Assembly: GCA_031551625.1 (NCBI GenBank)
Contig: JAVBNJ010000083.1
Span: 1 to 12,850, forward strand
DNA length: 12,850 bases
DNA from: JAVBNJ01 sp031551625
GTDB taxonomy: Bacteria > Bacteroidota > Bacteroidia > Bacteroidales > UBA932
Reading direction: 5' to 3'
Part shown: one piece after another, positions 5,945 to 12,850 of the stretch
How positions within the stretch are numbered: the first letter of the stretch is position 1
How the letters are laid out: each line of letters begins with the position of its first letter
The notes under the pieces: model-generated
The model's database searches: none
What the model saw: the letters and a program-made list of their open reading frames with translations, nothing else
What the model was told of the DNA's origin: nothing
Made by a program: the position numbers and the translations under genes

Positions 5945-7747
5945 ATGCAAATATTTACACACAAAAATAAAAATCTGACGATCTGTCAGCGATTTTTTAT
6001 AGAAAAGTCATTAGAGCTATTAAGTTTAAACACCATTGATTCTTATCGGGTTAAGCTAAATAATCCTAAAACAATTCTAGAAGAATTGAAGTATTGCTTG
6101 CAAGAATTTGAAAAAGGCCGTATTAAACATTTTCAAACGATAAAAGGGAAGGGGGGACAAAATGCAATAGTTGAAGAAGCTATTTCTTTACTATCGTGGA
6201 GTCCCAATTATTTAAACCTTATATCTATTTCTCAAAAGTATTTGGAGGACACACTGAGGAAGATAGATGAAAATAATTATAAAAGGGTTTTATCTAGTAT
6301 TGATTTATTATTAGCAGAAAATCAAAATTATTTGCAAGGAGTTGTTAACGGATTAGAAAACTTAATTGAAGGAAATCAAAATCTACACCAACTAAATGAT
6401 ACCACATTCGCAGAGTTAAGCAAAATAAACATAACGCTAAATATTTTATTCAGCGAATTGATTGATCGTGGATTTTCAAAGGGATTTCTATACAAGTTAG
6501 TATGTGGAATTTTCGTGAATTCGTTAGGCGAACAAAATAGCTTTCAAGATCATTTTAAAAATTTTAGACTTCGAATATTAAGTGACGCGACAGATCATGT
6601 TGTTATTTTTAGGATGGATACGACTCAAAAGGTTTGTGAGGCTATCTCGGAATTGTCATCACAATTATTTGAGTTATCGGATAATATTAACAATATTAAA
6701 TTAAGCGATCGACAACAAATAGAATTAAAAAAATTTAATATATCAGCTGAAGCCAGAAAATATATTCACTTTACAATGAAGGCAACAGATTATTTGTCGG
6801 CATTGAAACACGCGAGGAACAGCTTATCAGAATATTTAGATGTGATAAATTTAGGCCTGCCTGATGAGTTCTTAAAAATTCATAATAGAGTTTTGGTAAT
6901 AGACTCTCGCTCCCCATCAAAGGGAGAGTTTCAAAATAATATTAATATTTTAGATGGTAAATATAAAGGCGAAAAAAATTATTATTTAGAATTTACCAAA
7001 AAACTACCAAGTATTCTTAATAATAAACATATCACATCTGAAACAAAGGAGAAAATAAAATCGGCTATTCGTTATTTACGTTTGGGCAACCAATCTACGG
7101 AAGTTGAACATAAATTTCTTAATTATTGGATTGGTCTGGAATATCTTTTTTCTAATTATGAAAACCAAAGTACCATAAATCGAATAAAGGAACACTTCAT
7201 CAATGCCGATGCATTAGCATATGTGAAAAGAAATGTTTTAAGCTTCAAAAAGAGTCTTAGCAGTTTAAATCCTGAAATCTTGGAATCAATACCATCATGT
7301 AGATTAAGTAGTGATGATTTTTTATGTGAAGAAGTAGCCTATCAAGATGTTGGCAAATTATTGGATAAATATCCATTATTAGCGTATCGTGCTATAAGTT
7401 TAAAACAATCTTTTTTCGTCCCTGGAAAATTGGCAAATGCAGCAGATTATTTAAAAAGACATAAAACGAACTTAGAAATTCACTTTACAAGGATTTATAG
7501 ACTTCGTAATGAAATAATTCATGATGCTGCTACCAATACCAACAACGAACAAATTGCATCACATTTACGGTACTATTTGACTTTCATGTTAAATGAATTA
7601 ATAGATTTTTTAGCAGGTTCTGTAATCGAAGTTTCCATTGAGGATTATTTTATTCTTAATGAAATTCGTATTGGCAATATTGGAATGAATGGGTATTTAA
7701 TTAAAGATTTGCTTTCTATAAATTGCTCAATAGAGTTCATGAAGTAA
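5945..7747 (+). CDS. Apea-like HEPN protein, candidate defence RNase
   Basis: A 600-aa protein with no clear family over its N-terminal ~350 residues, which look largely helical with no signal peptide or membrane span. The C-terminal part carries the pattern of Apea-like HEPN domains: RYLRLGN at 376-382, KFLNYWIGLEYLF at 390-402, then RIYRLRNEIIHDA, where Arg521 to His526 form the RX4H motif that is the RNase active site in many HEPN proteins, followed by a long helix (about 537-556). HEPN RNases of this type are known in single-gene anti-phage systems such as ApeA. That this one acts in defence is inference from the domain, the solitary position and the composition, which is visibly far more AT-rich than sufB before it and the cyclo-ligase after it (roughly one third against one half G+C by eye). 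ATG 5945 is the first ATG of the frame. It ends 24 bp before the next gene. Confidence 0.75.
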   Translation: MQIFTHKNKNLTICQRFFIEKSLELLSLNTIDSYRVKLNNPKTILEELKYCLQEFEKGRIKHFQTIKGKGGQNAIVEEAISLLSWSPNYLNLISISQKYLEDTLRKIDENNYKRVLSSIDLLLAENQNYLQGVVNGLENLIEGNQNLHQLNDTTFAELSKINITLNILFSELIDRGFSKGFLYKLVCGIFVNSLGEQNSFQDHFKNFRLRILSDATDHVVIFRMDTTQKVCEAISELSSQLFELSDNINNIKLSDRQQIELKKFNISAEARKYIHFTMKATDYLSALKHARNSLSEYLDVINLGLPDEFLKIHNRVLVIDSRSPSKGEFQNNINILDGKYKGEKNYYLEFTKKLPSILNNKHITSETKEKIKSAIRYLRLGNQSTEVEHKFLNYWIGLEYLFSNYENQSTINRIKEHFINADALAYVKRNVLSFKKSLSSLNPEILESIPSCRLSSDDFLCEEVAYQDVGKLLDKYPLLAYRAISLKQSFFVPGKLANAADYLKRHKTNLEIHFTRIYRLRNEIIHDAATNTNNEQIASHLRYYLTFMLNELIDFLAGSVIEVSIEDYFILNEIRIGNIGMNGYLIKDLLSINCSIEFMK

Positions 7748-7771
7748 TTTCAAAGGAATAAAAATTTATCA

Positions 7772-8320
7772 ATGACTATCCTCGACCAGAAGAAAGCCTT
7801 GCGGCAGGAGATGAAAGTCCGGAAAGCGTTGTTGAGCGCGGAAGACAAGCTGTCTAAATCCGAACAAATTTTTGCACAATTGGAGCAGTTGCCTGTTTTT
7901 GCTATGGCCAAAACTATTATGGCGTATTGGGCAATGCCCGATGAGGTGCAAACACACGCGGCTGTTTGCCGTTGGGCTGCGGCAGGCAAGCATATTGTAT
8001 TACCTGTTGTCGATGGCTGTAATCTTATCCTGCGCGAATTTTCGGGGGTCGAAAGGCTGTGCGCCGGACAATTGTGCAGCATCGGGGAGCCAGTTGCAGG
8101 CCGTGAGTACCAGCCGGAGGCGTTGGATTTAATTGTAGTGCCCGGCGTAGCATTTGATAAACAGGGCGGCCGCATGGGGCGCGGTAAAGGATACTATGAC
8201 CGCTTACTCGCTACAACCAATGCCTACAAAATCGGTGTGTGTTTCGACTGCCAACTGGTAAGCGTTGTACCACTTGAACCGTTCGATGTGCGTATGGATG
8301 CGGTGATCACGGAGGTTTAA
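7772..8320 (+). CDS. 5-formyltetrahydrofolate cyclo-ligase (MTHFS)
   Basis: Converts 5-formyl-THF to 5,10-methenyl-THF using ATP, recovering folate from its storage form. The 182 aa match the family's usual 180-200. An N-terminal basic helix KKALRQEMKVRKALLSAEDK starts the ATP/folate-binding fold. The signature VPGVAFDKQGGRMGRGKGYYDR at 123-144 is complete, with the glycine-rich phosphate loop and the catalytic basic residues, and the end PFDVRMDAVITE is typical. The start is ATG 7772, 24 bp after the HEPN gene stop. No promoter box is evident in that gap, so it may be carried by transcription through the HEPN gene or from a promoter inside it. It converges on uvrC with 30 bp between stops and no clear terminator. 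The alias fau/ygfA applies in E. coli. Confidence 0.95.
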   Translation: MTILDQKKALRQEMKVRKALLSAEDKLSKSEQIFAQLEQLPVFAMAKTIMAYWAMPDEVQTHAAVCRWAAAGKHIVLPVVDGCNLILREFSGVERLCAGQLCSIGEPVAGREYQPEALDLIVVPGVAFDKQGGRMGRGKGYYDRLLATTNAYKIGVCFDCQLVSVVPLEPFDVRMDAVITEV

Positions 8321-8350
8321 AGTCCGAGGTTTTGCATCATTACCAATATT

Positions 8351-10150
8351 TTATTCCGCGAAATACGCTTTGATATTCTCGGCAGCCTTTTTTCCCACCA
8401 CTGCTTGTAATTCTTCGATGGTTGCTGCTTTAATACGCGCTACGCTGCGGAAAGCAATTAGTAATTTTTCGGCAGAAGTTTTACCAACCCCATCAATAGA
8501 GGTGAGCTGCGTGGTGGTAAGCGATTTGGCATGGCGTTGCCGGTAGTGTGTAATTCCGAAACGGTGCGCCTCGTCGCGTAACTGCATAAGCAGGCGCAGA
8601 GTGGCGGAATTTTTATCTAAGAATAGCGGTACGCTATCGCCAACGAAGTAAATTTCTTCTAACCGCTCGGCCAAACCTACCATGGGGATTTTGTCTTCCA
8701 AATGGAGCGAGGCTAACGCTTCGAAAGCTGCGCTCAGTTGCCCTTTGCCTCCATCGACAATAATGAGTTGTGGCAATGGTTGGTTTTCTTCGAGCAGGCG
8801 CGAGTAGCGGCGTGTAAGCACTTCGCGCATGGTCGCAAAATCATCGGGGCCTTCTACGGTTTTTACATTAAAATGACGGTAATCCTTTTTGCTTGGCTTC
8901 GCATTCTTAAACACCACGCAGGCCGATACCGCAAAGGTTCCCATGATGTTCGAGTTGTCGAAACATTCGATATGTACCGGTAATTCCGGCAGATTCAAGT
9001 CTTTCTGTACCGCTTGCAGGATACGTTCTGCATGCCGTTCGGGGTGTACTTTTTCGAGTTGTTTCAGTTTTTCAATTTTGAACAATTTACAGTTGCGCTC
9101 GCTCAATTCCAGTAACTTTAATTTGTCGCCACGTTGCGGGACGGTATATTCTGTACCCTCCAATTCTTGGTCGGGCAAGAATGGTACAATAATATTTTTT
9201 GATAATTCGCCGAGACGTCCGAGTATTTCGGCGATGAAATAGCTCAACAGCGATTCACGCTCTTCTTCAATGTTCATGCGCAATTCAACGGTGTGCGATT
9301 GAATAACGGCGCCTTGAACTACACGCAGGAAATTGCAATATGCTTCGTTCCCATCGACAATAATATTGAATACATCGACATTGCTGATGCTTGGATTCAC
9401 AATAACCGATTTCACCTGGTAGCGTTCGAGCATGGCCAGGCGGTTCTTTACGTTCTGCGCTTCTTCAAATTCGTAGTTGGCCGCATAGGTCATCATTTGT
9501 TGTTGTAACAGGCGACGTACTTCTGCAAGGTTTCCTTTGATAATGGATTTTATGGCTTCGATATTATCCGTGTATTCTTCATCCGACTGGTTTCCCACGC
9601 ATGGGCCTTTGCAGCGGCCAATATGGTATTCGAGGCACACCTTGTATTTCTTTTTCGCGATTGCGTCGGGCGTCAGCGATAAATTGCAGGTGCGCAATGG
9701 GTAGAGCTGGCGTATCAGGTCGAGCAACAAATGCATCATTACTCCCGATGTATACGGGCCATAATATTTCGAACCGTCTTTTACCACGCGGCGCGTAGAA
9801 AATATACGCGGAAACGGCTCGTTTTTAATGCAAATCCACGGATAGGTCTTGTCGTCTTTAAGGAGTACATTGTAGCGCGGCTGTAGCTCTTTAATCAAAT
9901 TATTTTCAAGCAGCAGTGCGTCGGATTCGCTATTTACCACCGTGTGCTGGATATCGATAATTTTGTTGACCAAATGTACTAGCTTTGTACTTTCGTATCG
10001 CCGTGCCGTAAAATATTGTGATACACGCTTGCGCAAATCTTTTGCTTTCCCCACATAAATTACCGTGCCTTCTGCATTCAGGAAGCGGTATACACCGGGC
10101 GAATGCGGCAGGCTGCGAACCAGTTCAAGGATATGAGGTGCGATTTCCAT
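8351..10150 (-). CDS. uvrC: excinuclease ABC subunit C
   Basis: Nuclease of nucleotide excision repair that makes both incisions around a lesion marked by UvrA-UvrB. The 599 aa match the usual ~600. In order: GIY-YIG domain with GVY (19-21), IYVG (31-34), Arg40 and Glu82; a four-cysteine set C155, C172, C180, C184 (TCNLS ... VCLEYHIGRCKGPC), the position where UvrC proteins bind a [4Fe-4S] cluster; UVR motif for UvrB contact about 210-243; RNase H-like 5' nuclease with Asp398 (ECFDNSN), Asp466 (VDGGKGQ) and His529 (RDEAHRF); and a tandem helix-hairpin-helix near 549-598. All catalytic residues are present. The start ATG 10150 leaves 39 bp to the interspersed repeat upstream. No strong promoter is visible, so it may be co-transcribed with the M14 gene through the repeat. 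Confidence 0.97.
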   Translation of the reverse strand: MEIAPHILELVRSLPHSPGVYRFLNAEGTVIYVGKAKDLRKRVSQYFTARRYESTKLVHLVNKIIDIQHTVVNSESDALLLENNLIKELQPRYNVLLKDDKTYPWICIKNEPFPRIFSTRRVVKDGSKYYGPYTSGVMMHLLLDLIRQLYPLRTCNLSLTPDAIAKKKYKVCLEYHIGRCKGPCVGNQSDEEYTDNIEAIKSIIKGNLAEVRRLLQQQMMTYAANYEFEEAQNVKNRLAMLERYQVKSVIVNPSISNVDVFNIIVDGNEAYCNFLRVVQGAVIQSHTVELRMNIEEERESLLSYFIAEILGRLGELSKNIIVPFLPDQELEGTEYTVPQRGDKLKLLELSERNCKLFKIEKLKQLEKVHPERHAERILQAVQKDLNLPELPVHIECFDNSNIMGTFAVSACVVFKNAKPSKKDYRHFNVKTVEGPDDFATMREVLTRRYSRLLEENQPLPQLIIVDGGKGQLSAAFEALASLHLEDKIPMVGLAERLEEIYFVGDSVPLFLDKNSATLRLLMQLRDEAHRFGITHYRQRHAKSLTTTQLTSIDGVGKTSAEKLLIAFRSVARIKAATIEELQAVVGKKAAENIKAYFAE

Positions 10151-10188
10151 TTGTATTATTTTTGGACGAAGCTATTCAAAAAACATTT

Positions 10189-10294
10189 TTAACCGCCAAG
10201 AACGCTGAGAAGGCGCAAAATTCGTAGAGTTCAATAACTTTACATTTATGTCTTTGTGTCCTTCGCGTAAACTCTTTGCGACCTTTGCGGTTAA
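10189..10294. repeat. 106-bp palindromic interspersed repeat (TTAACCGC type)
   Basis: Begins TTAACCGCCAAGAACGCTGA (10189-10208) and ends with its imperfect reverse complement ...CTTTGCGGTTAA (to 10294); over the outer 22 bp, 17 positions pair. The body has runs such as TCTTTGTGTCCTTCGCG. Elements of this appearance, whose conceptual translations read like NRKGRKE, TRRTQRHK or LTAKNAEKAQ, recur in many bacterial genomes as non-coding MITE-like repeats. It fills most of the 140-bp gap between the M14 gene and uvrC. Its right end overlaps the M14 stop codon (10291-10293). Exact borders are set by the inverted ends only. Confidence 0.75.
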
Positions 10295-11319
10295 CAATTA
10301 TGTATCTTCTCCTCCAAACTACCATAATCATCCAAGTCTCCATAAACAATCTCGTCCTCGCGATAGCCCACGTCGGTGATGAATTGTGCATTACCCATTA
10401 CCACGGTTTTCTGCCGCTCAATGCGGTCGAACATGCCATTCTCGCGGTTGAGCGGAATTTGAAAATACGGTGCAATCGGCTCGTTGGCATAGTCGCCGGT
10501 GGCAATAGCGTGCAGTGATTCCAGGAAAATACCGAAATGAATTTTCCGGACAAAATTACGTTCCGTATCGTTGAAATAGCCGCCCGATTCGATAAGCATC
10601 GTCGCCGGGCCTTGCGATTGTGTCCATTCTCCAAATGCACGTGGTTCGTAGGTATCGTTCCATTTGCCTACACCGTTGGGAATAATGGCTTGCAGTTTGC
10701 GGTGCAGCAAGTTAATTACCTGCATGGCGCGATGACGGTTTTCCGTCACGCTTTCTGCCGGATCGGGTGGCGGCGCAAGGAATGAAATAGTGGCCGGTTG
10801 GCGCGATACGCCTGCCGAGTAATAGCTTTCCTGATCGTGCAAATTATAGGCAAAATGCGGAGCTACTGTTTTCACTTGAGTGGCCAAAAGCTGAGCTTCG
10901 GGTGTAATTTGCCGGCGTGCATCGCGATTGAGGTCGATATTCCATGCATTTTCGCGTTGGCGGCGTTCGGCGCCGTCGGGGTTGAGCATCGGCACAAACA
11001 CGAAAGAGATATTGTCCAAGATTATTTTTCGCAATTCGTCGTACTCATCCGATGCTGCAAGGAAGTTGAATAAATCGAACAATGTGCGCGTAGCGGTGCT
11101 TTCATCGCCGTGCATCTGCGACCACATCAATATACGGGTATTGCCATTGCCGGTATGGATACCATAGATTGTCCGGCCTTCTGCCGATTCACCGATAGGT
11201 GATACGGTAAATAGCGGCGGCAAATTTTTTATCATTTTTTCGATTTGCTCATGCTTCACGTCGCGTGTGTCTAATCCGGCTACGCGGTAACGCTCGTGAA
11301 GGGTAAGGTATTTTTCCAT
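10291..11319 (-). CDS. M14-family zinc carboxypeptidase-like protein
   Basis: Zinc metallopeptidase of the M14 (carboxypeptidase A-like) clan, 342 aa. The zinc set is complete: His70-x-x-Glu73 in MHGDEST and His161 in NLHDQES. The substrate-binding NR pair is at 131-132 (NIDLNRDA), and the catalytic Glu244 lies in TMLIESGGY. MLNPDGAERR at 111-120 is also typical. There is no signal peptide, unlike many secreted M14 enzymes, so it is probably cytosolic; the substrate is unknown, and amidated, peptidoglycan-derived or dipeptide substrates are all possible. The last codons read into the end of the interspersed repeat, whose TTAA supplies the TAA stop. Bacteroidetes relatives tend to be somewhat longer, so the C-terminus may be slightly truncated. 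It lies upstream of uvrC on the same strand and is divergent from mutL. Confidence 0.88.
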   Translation of the reverse strand: MEKYLTLHERYRVAGLDTRDVKHEQIEKMIKNLPPLFTVSPIGESAEGRTIYGIHTGNGNTRILMWSQMHGDESTATRTLFDLFNFLAASDEYDELRKIILDNISFVFVPMLNPDGAERRQRENAWNIDLNRDARRQITPEAQLLATQVKTVAPHFAYNLHDQESYYSAGVSRQPATISFLAPPPDPAESVTENRHRAMQVINLLHRKLQAIIPNGVGKWNDTYEPRAFGEWTQSQGPATMLIESGGYFNDTERNFVRKIHFGIFLESLHAIATGDYANEPIAPYFQIPLNRENGMFDRIERQKTVVMGNAQFITDVGYREDEIVYGDLDDYGSLEEKIHNC

Positions 11320-11416
11320 ATATTAGTTCCTAAAATAAAGTGCTAAGGTACTAAATTTCCAGCGTAATTCCCGCCTTTCGATTTGCGTTCGATTTTCATT
11401 TTGCAACTAATTTTCG

Positions 11417-11440
11417 TACATTTGTAAGGTAAATTTTACC
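11417..11440 (+). promoter_or_regulatory. mutL -7 box and start-proximal palindrome
   Basis: TACATTTG (11417-11424) matches TAnnTTTG 17 nt before the mutL ATG, predicting a leader of about 12 nt. Next to it GGTAAA-T-TTTACC (11428-11440) is a 13-bp palindrome that ends one base before the ATG. It could be an operator or a small hairpin over the ribosome entry site. No TTTG lies at the standard -33 distance (nearest 13 nt upstream). Confidence 0.45.
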
Positions 11441-11441
11441 G

Positions 11442-12850
11442 ATGATACAACTTCTTCCCGATCATATAGCGAATCAGATTGCCGCAGGTGAGGTAGTACA
11501 GCGCCCTGCTTCAGCATTGAAAGAATTATTGGAAAATGCAGTGGATGCTGGCGCTACAAGCGTTACGGTTATTATTACCGATGCCGGACGTACCTTGCTG
11601 CAAATTGCCGACAACGGTTGCGGTATGAATGCGACTGATGCGCGTATGGCATTCGAGCGGCATGCCACCTCGAAAATACGGACCATTGACGATTTAAGCG
11701 CCATTTCGACGTTCGGGTTTCGGGGCGAAGCGTTGGCTTCTATTGCCGCAGTGGCCGATGTAGACCTGAAGACACGTCGTGCCGAAGATGAAATAGGGAC
11801 ACAACTGATTATTTCGGCCTCGGAAGTGGTCAGCCAGGAAGCTGCAGCCTGCGCAACGGCCGGTACATCGATAGCCGTACGGAATTTATTTTTCAATATT
11901 CCGGCACGCCGTAAATTCCTGAAAAGCGATGCGGTAGAGTTGAAGCATCTGGTAACCGAGCTACAGCGTGTGGCGTTGTGCCATCCCGAGGTTGCGTTAC
12001 GGATGTTGCACAATGGTACGGAATTATATAACCTGCCGGCCTCCAACTTGCGGCAGCGCATTGTGAACCTGATGGGGAAAGAATTGAATCATCAGTTGAT
12101 AGATGTACAAGTCGATACGTCGGTGGTACGTATTAAAGGCTTTATCGGTAAGCCCGAAGGGGCAAAACGCACGGCAGGCGATCAGTATTTTTTTGTGAAC
12201 AACCGGTTTTTCAAGAGCGCGTATTTCCAAAAGGCAGTATTCAATGCGTATCAGCAATTGCTGCCCGACAAAACATTCCCAACGTTTTTCCTGTACTTCG
12301 AATTGCCGCCCGACAAGATTGATGTAAATATTCATCCGGCAAAAATCGAAATAAAATTTGAAGACGAAACAGTTATCTTCCAAATGCTGTTCGCCGCTGT
12401 GCGTGAAGCATTGGGTAAATTTGCGATTGTACCGTCTATTGATTTTGATACGAAAGATGCCCCGTCTATTCCGGTATTTCGAAAAGGCAGTGAACCCAAC
12501 CATGCGCCGCAAGTGGCTATCGACCCGTTTTTTAATCCGTTTACCGAAGAGAAAAAAAATAATGCCATTTCATCGCCGCATAAAAGTACCCCTGCCGCTA
12601 AAGGCTGGGAGCGTTTGTACGACGGGATGAGCAGAAGTTCGGAATTTGAACCTGGAGATTGCTTTGTTCCTCGCAATGACGATAGCCATCCCTTTTTGCA
12701 AACCGATGACAGCACGTCATTGCGAGGAGGAACGACGAAACAATCTATCACGGAAGAGAATGCCGAACAGCAAACAATACCAACGGAAGTAAAAGAACGT
12801 TCGTTCTTTCAATTCAAGGGGAAATATATTTTCACGCCTGTGAAATCGGG
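11442..12850 (+). CDS. mutL: DNA mismatch repair protein MutL, C-terminus cut by window edge
   Basis: Couples MutS mismatch recognition to strand nicking or removal. The frame is open from ATG 11442 to the window edge, 469 full codons of a usual ~600-650. The GHKL ATPase domain is intact: IAAGEVVQRPASALKELLENAVDAG with catalytic Glu28 and Mg-binding Asn32, DNGCGM at 57-62, TFGFRGEALAS at 90-100, GTSIAVRNLFFNIPARRKFLK, and the transducer segment with FFVNNRFFKS and IDVNIHPAKIEIKF ending near 310. A poorly conserved linker follows (about 340-450), then QFKGKYIFTPVKSG, the usual entry to the C-terminal dimerisation domain, so the frame is preserved. Residues about 405-435 of the linker are encoded by a palindromic repeat (separate entry). 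The endonuclease motif, if present, lies beyond the window. Confidence 0.97.
   Translation, partial: MIQLLPDHIANQIAAGEVVQRPASALKELLENAVDAGATSVTVIITDAGRTLLQIADNGCGMNATDARMAFERHATSKIRTIDDLSAISTFGFRGEALASIAAVADVDLKTRRAEDEIGTQLIISASEVVSQEAAACATAGTSIAVRNLFFNIPARRKFLKSDAVELKHLVTELQRVALCHPEVALRMLHNGTELYNLPASNLRQRIVNLMGKELNHQLIDVQVDTSVVRIKGFIGKPEGAKRTAGDQYFFVNNRFFKSAYFQKAVFNAYQQLLPDKTFPTFFLYFELPPDKIDVNIHPAKIEIKFEDETVIFQMLFAAVREALGKFAIVPSIDFDTKDAPSIPVFRKGSEPNHAPQVAIDPFFNPFTEEKKNNAISSPHKSTPAAKGWERLYDGMSRSSEFEPGDCFVPRNDDSHPFLQTDDSTSLRGGTTKQSITEENAEQQTIPTEVKERSFFQFKGKYIFTPVKS
12656..12746. repeat. 91-bp palindromic repeat inserted in frame in mutL
   Basis: The left arm starts AGATTGCTTTGTTCCTCGCA (12656-12675) and runs to 12681; the right arm starts CGTCATTGCGAGGAGGAACG (12715-12734) and runs to 12746. 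The arms are reverse complements apart from 6 extra bases in the right arm and two mismatches; a 33-nt loop separates them. CGTCATTGCGAGGA-type inverted repeats are familiar dispersed elements in bacterial genomes. Translated, they give CFVPRND and SLRGGTTKQS, as here in MutL residues 406-434. The opposite strand shows the matching SSLRGTKQS frame. No stop or frameshift is introduced. Confidence 0.85.

Noticed and set aside
10176..10391. 71-aa frame containing NRKGRKEFTRRTQRHK
   Set aside because: This is a chance translation of the 106-bp interspersed repeat plus out-of-frame M14 sequence.
12332..12751. Leftward 139-aa frame ending in CFVVPPRND / SSLRGTKQS-like residues
   Set aside because: It is the antisense reading of the mutL repeat and linker. 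The motif-like residues come from the palindromic element and not from a gene.
1..12850. CRISPR array, tRNA or rRNA genes, transposase
   Set aside because: No regularly spaced direct repeats, no cloverleaf with a GTTCRA T-loop, and no transposase-like protein were found on reading both strands.

Overview
The window looks like a chromosomal segment from a Bacteroidetes (Bacteroidota) genome, most likely Bacteroidales-like. The housekeeping proteins (GuaB, ThiL, SufB, UvrC, MutL) read as typical of that phylum. Shine-Dalgarno sites are mostly absent. Several genes start just downstream of TAnnTTTG boxes, the -7 element of Bacteroidetes promoters. Order and genus cannot be fixed from the sequence alone.

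Layout. The left part is leftward-transcribed: yhcG (DUF1016/PDDEXK nuclease-like), thiL (thiamine-phosphate kinase) and guaB (IMP dehydrogenase, cut by the window edge after 374 codons). yhcG and thiL abut with no spacer; guaB has its own promoter. An AT-rich gap of about 380 bp separates yhcG from a leftward gene of unknown function (131 aa). Between that gene and the rightward sufB lies a 263-bp divergent spacer. It contains the most unusual element here: four perfectly nested stems at 4163-4286, bounded by a -7 box on one side and a terminator-like hairpin on the other. It reads as a candidate small structured RNA of about 150 nt on the minus strand.

Rightward of that come sufB, without sufC or sufD behind it, then a spacer with hairpins. 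Next is a markedly AT-rich 600-aa gene with an Apea-like HEPN region and an RX4H motif (a candidate single-gene anti-phage RNase), followed by 5-formyltetrahydrofolate cyclo-ligase. The cyclo-ligase gene converges on a leftward pair, an M14 metallopeptidase then uvrC. mutL runs rightward out of the window, divergent from the M14 gene.

Short palindromic repeats have settled in or next to genes three times. (1) Two palindromes and a direct repeat build the variable linker of YhcG. (2) A 106-bp TTAACCGC...GCGGTTAA element lies between the M14 gene and uvrC and supplies the M14 stop codon. (3) A 91-bp inverted repeat sits in frame in the MutL linker and is translated as CFVPRND...SLRGGTTKQS. These repeats, together with the AT-rich HEPN gene, mark the accessory part of an otherwise housekeeping region. 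No tRNA, rRNA, CRISPR array or transposase gene was seen.
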